From Pseudomonas fluorescens (GTDB lineage: Bacteria > Pseudomonadota > Gammaproteobacteria > Pseudomonadales > Pseudomonadaceae), in contig NZ_CP038438.1 in assembly GCF_004683905.1 (NCBI RefSeq), positions 4,774,001 through 4,838,000 of the forward strand: a stretch of 64,000 nt of DNA. Reading direction: 5' to 3'. The notes under the pieces were generated by a model. That model had not been told where the DNA came from. It worked only from the letters and a program-made list of their open reading frames with translations, and made no database searches. How positions within the stretch are numbered: position 1 is the first letter of the stretch; each line of letters starts with the position of its first letter. A program made the translations under genes and the position numbers. Shown here one piece after another: positions 63,422 through 64,000 of this stretch.

Positions 63422-64000
63422 GTGATCACCGCTCAAGCCTTTTCAACGATCGAAGCGATCGACCGCTGCGCCTGGAATGACTGCTTCGTCGATGAGCTGG
63501 AGGACTGGGATTACTACCGCGCCGTGGAACGGGCCGGCATCGACGGCTTTCACTGGCGCTATCTGACGCTGCACGAGGATGGCCGCCTGATTGCGGCCAC
63601 CGTGGCGTTCACCACCGCCTATTCGCTGGACACCACCCTGCAAGGTGCGGGCAAACGGGTCAGCCAATGGCTGCGCCGGCGTCTGCCCGGACTGTTCGAT
63701 ATCCGCCTGTACGCCCTCGGCTCGCCGGTGGCGGAGCAATGCCATGTCGGCAGCGCTTCGCACATTGCCTCGACACAGCGCCCGGCACTGCTCAGGCAAT
63801 TGCTCGAGCTGGCCCGGCAAGATGCCGAGCAGGCCGGGATCGGCCTGCTCGCGGTCAAGGACGCCTCGCATCGCGATCGACAATGGCTCGACGTCTGCCG
63901 CCAGGCCGGCCTGCAAAGCATGCCCGGTCTGCCCGGCGCCGAATTGCCGATCAACTTCGCCTCGGTGGACGCGTATCTGGGCAGCCTCGGCAAATCCACG
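63422..64000 (+). CDS. GNAT/FemAB-like acyltransferase (partial at the right edge)
   Basis: The GTG start at 63422 has AAGGAACC upstream; 193 codons are visible before the window ends. The sequence (WNDCFVDELEDWDYYRAVERAG, then RLIAATVAFTTAY, and ALLRQLLELARQDAEQAGIGLLAVKDA) resembles GNAT/FemAB-type proteins annotated as peptidoglycan-related acyltransferases (PF04339-like). It begins 37 bases after the hydrolase and is probably the fourth gene of the operon, which continues beyond the window. The acceptor is unknown. Confidence 0.6.
   Translation, partial: MITAQAFSTIEAIDRCAWNDCFVDELEDWDYYRAVERAGIDGFHWRYLTLHEDGRLIAATVAFTTAYSLDTTLQGAGKRVSQWLRRRLPGLFDIRLYALGSPVAEQCHVGSASHIASTQRPALLRQLLELARQDAEQAGIGLLAVKDASHRDRQWLDVCRQAGLQSMPGLPGAELPINFASVDAYLGSLGKST

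Overview
The window is about 64 kb of GC-rich chromosome from a fluorescent-group Pseudomonas. Three things point there. Gene order matches Pseudomonas core blocks: colRS-orf222-inaA; groESL-fxsA; mrp-metG; rnf-nth; argG-motY-pyrC-rnt-prx-bfd-bfr-grxD; argF plus an ABC ATPase; phzF-ybaK-glpFKRD; aatJQMP-aauSR. Gene ends carry REP-type inverted repeats (GTGGGAGCGGGCTTGCTCGC and GTGGCGAGGGGATTTATCCC families) typical of P. fluorescens relatives. Protein motifs match Pseudomonas orthologues residue for residue where I could check, for example all bacterioferritin ligands. I found no tRNA, rRNA, CRISPR array, insertion sequence or prophage.

Layout. 1-8.5 kb: the end of a probable imelysin gene, a di-heme oxidoreductase / imelysin-like lipoprotein / DUF1513 operon, then a MexVW-like RND pump. 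8.5-9.1 kb: four tandem copies of a ~136-bp REP-containing unit. 9.1-15 kb: the ColRS operon with its methyltransferase, InaA-type kinase and a small exported protein, divergent from an LtaS-like phosphoglycerol transferase. 15.2-23.3 kb: groEL, groES, fxsA, a HugZ-like protein, an SDR, ApbC and MetG. 23.4-28.3 kb: an unusual rnfABDGE cluster without rnfC, then nth and a small acidic protein gene. 28.3-30.2 kb: a LuxR-type response regulator and an AT-rich orphan gene. 30.3-36.9 kb: arginine and pyrimidine synthesis, MotY, RNase T and an iron/redox group (Prx, Bfd, Bfr, GrxD). 36.9-49 kb: a stand-alone molybdopterin oxidoreductase, argF, an orphan ABC ATPase, PhzF, YbaK and the glycerol regulon. 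49-56.5 kb: acidic amino acid uptake (aatJQMP) with its own AauSR two-component system and a well-formed sigma-54 promoter with two upstream activator palindromes. 56.2-64 kb: an accessory-looking end with GlpM, an arginase-fold protein with a paired SMR transporter, a fatty acid desaturase, a MipA-type porin-like protein, and an operon of HAD phosphatase, class III aminotransferase, alpha/beta hydrolase and an acyltransferase-like protein that runs off the window.

Most interesting points. (1) The Rnf cluster lacks rnfC, its RnfB has no membrane anchor and carries a long repetitive tail, and RnfA/RnfE lack three of the four cysteines expected for the intramembrane Fe-S cluster, so it is probably a remodelled Rnf-like complex. 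(2) The 60.4-64 kb operon is preceded by a clean sigma-54 -24/-12 element and an 8-2-8 palindrome, suggesting a dedicated enhancer-binding activator for an uncharacterised pathway. (3) The arginase-fold/SMR-pair cassette has a heterodimeric SMR with one Asp and one Glu at the transport position.

Comparisons to other organisms are from memory of family features and gene order; no database search was run.
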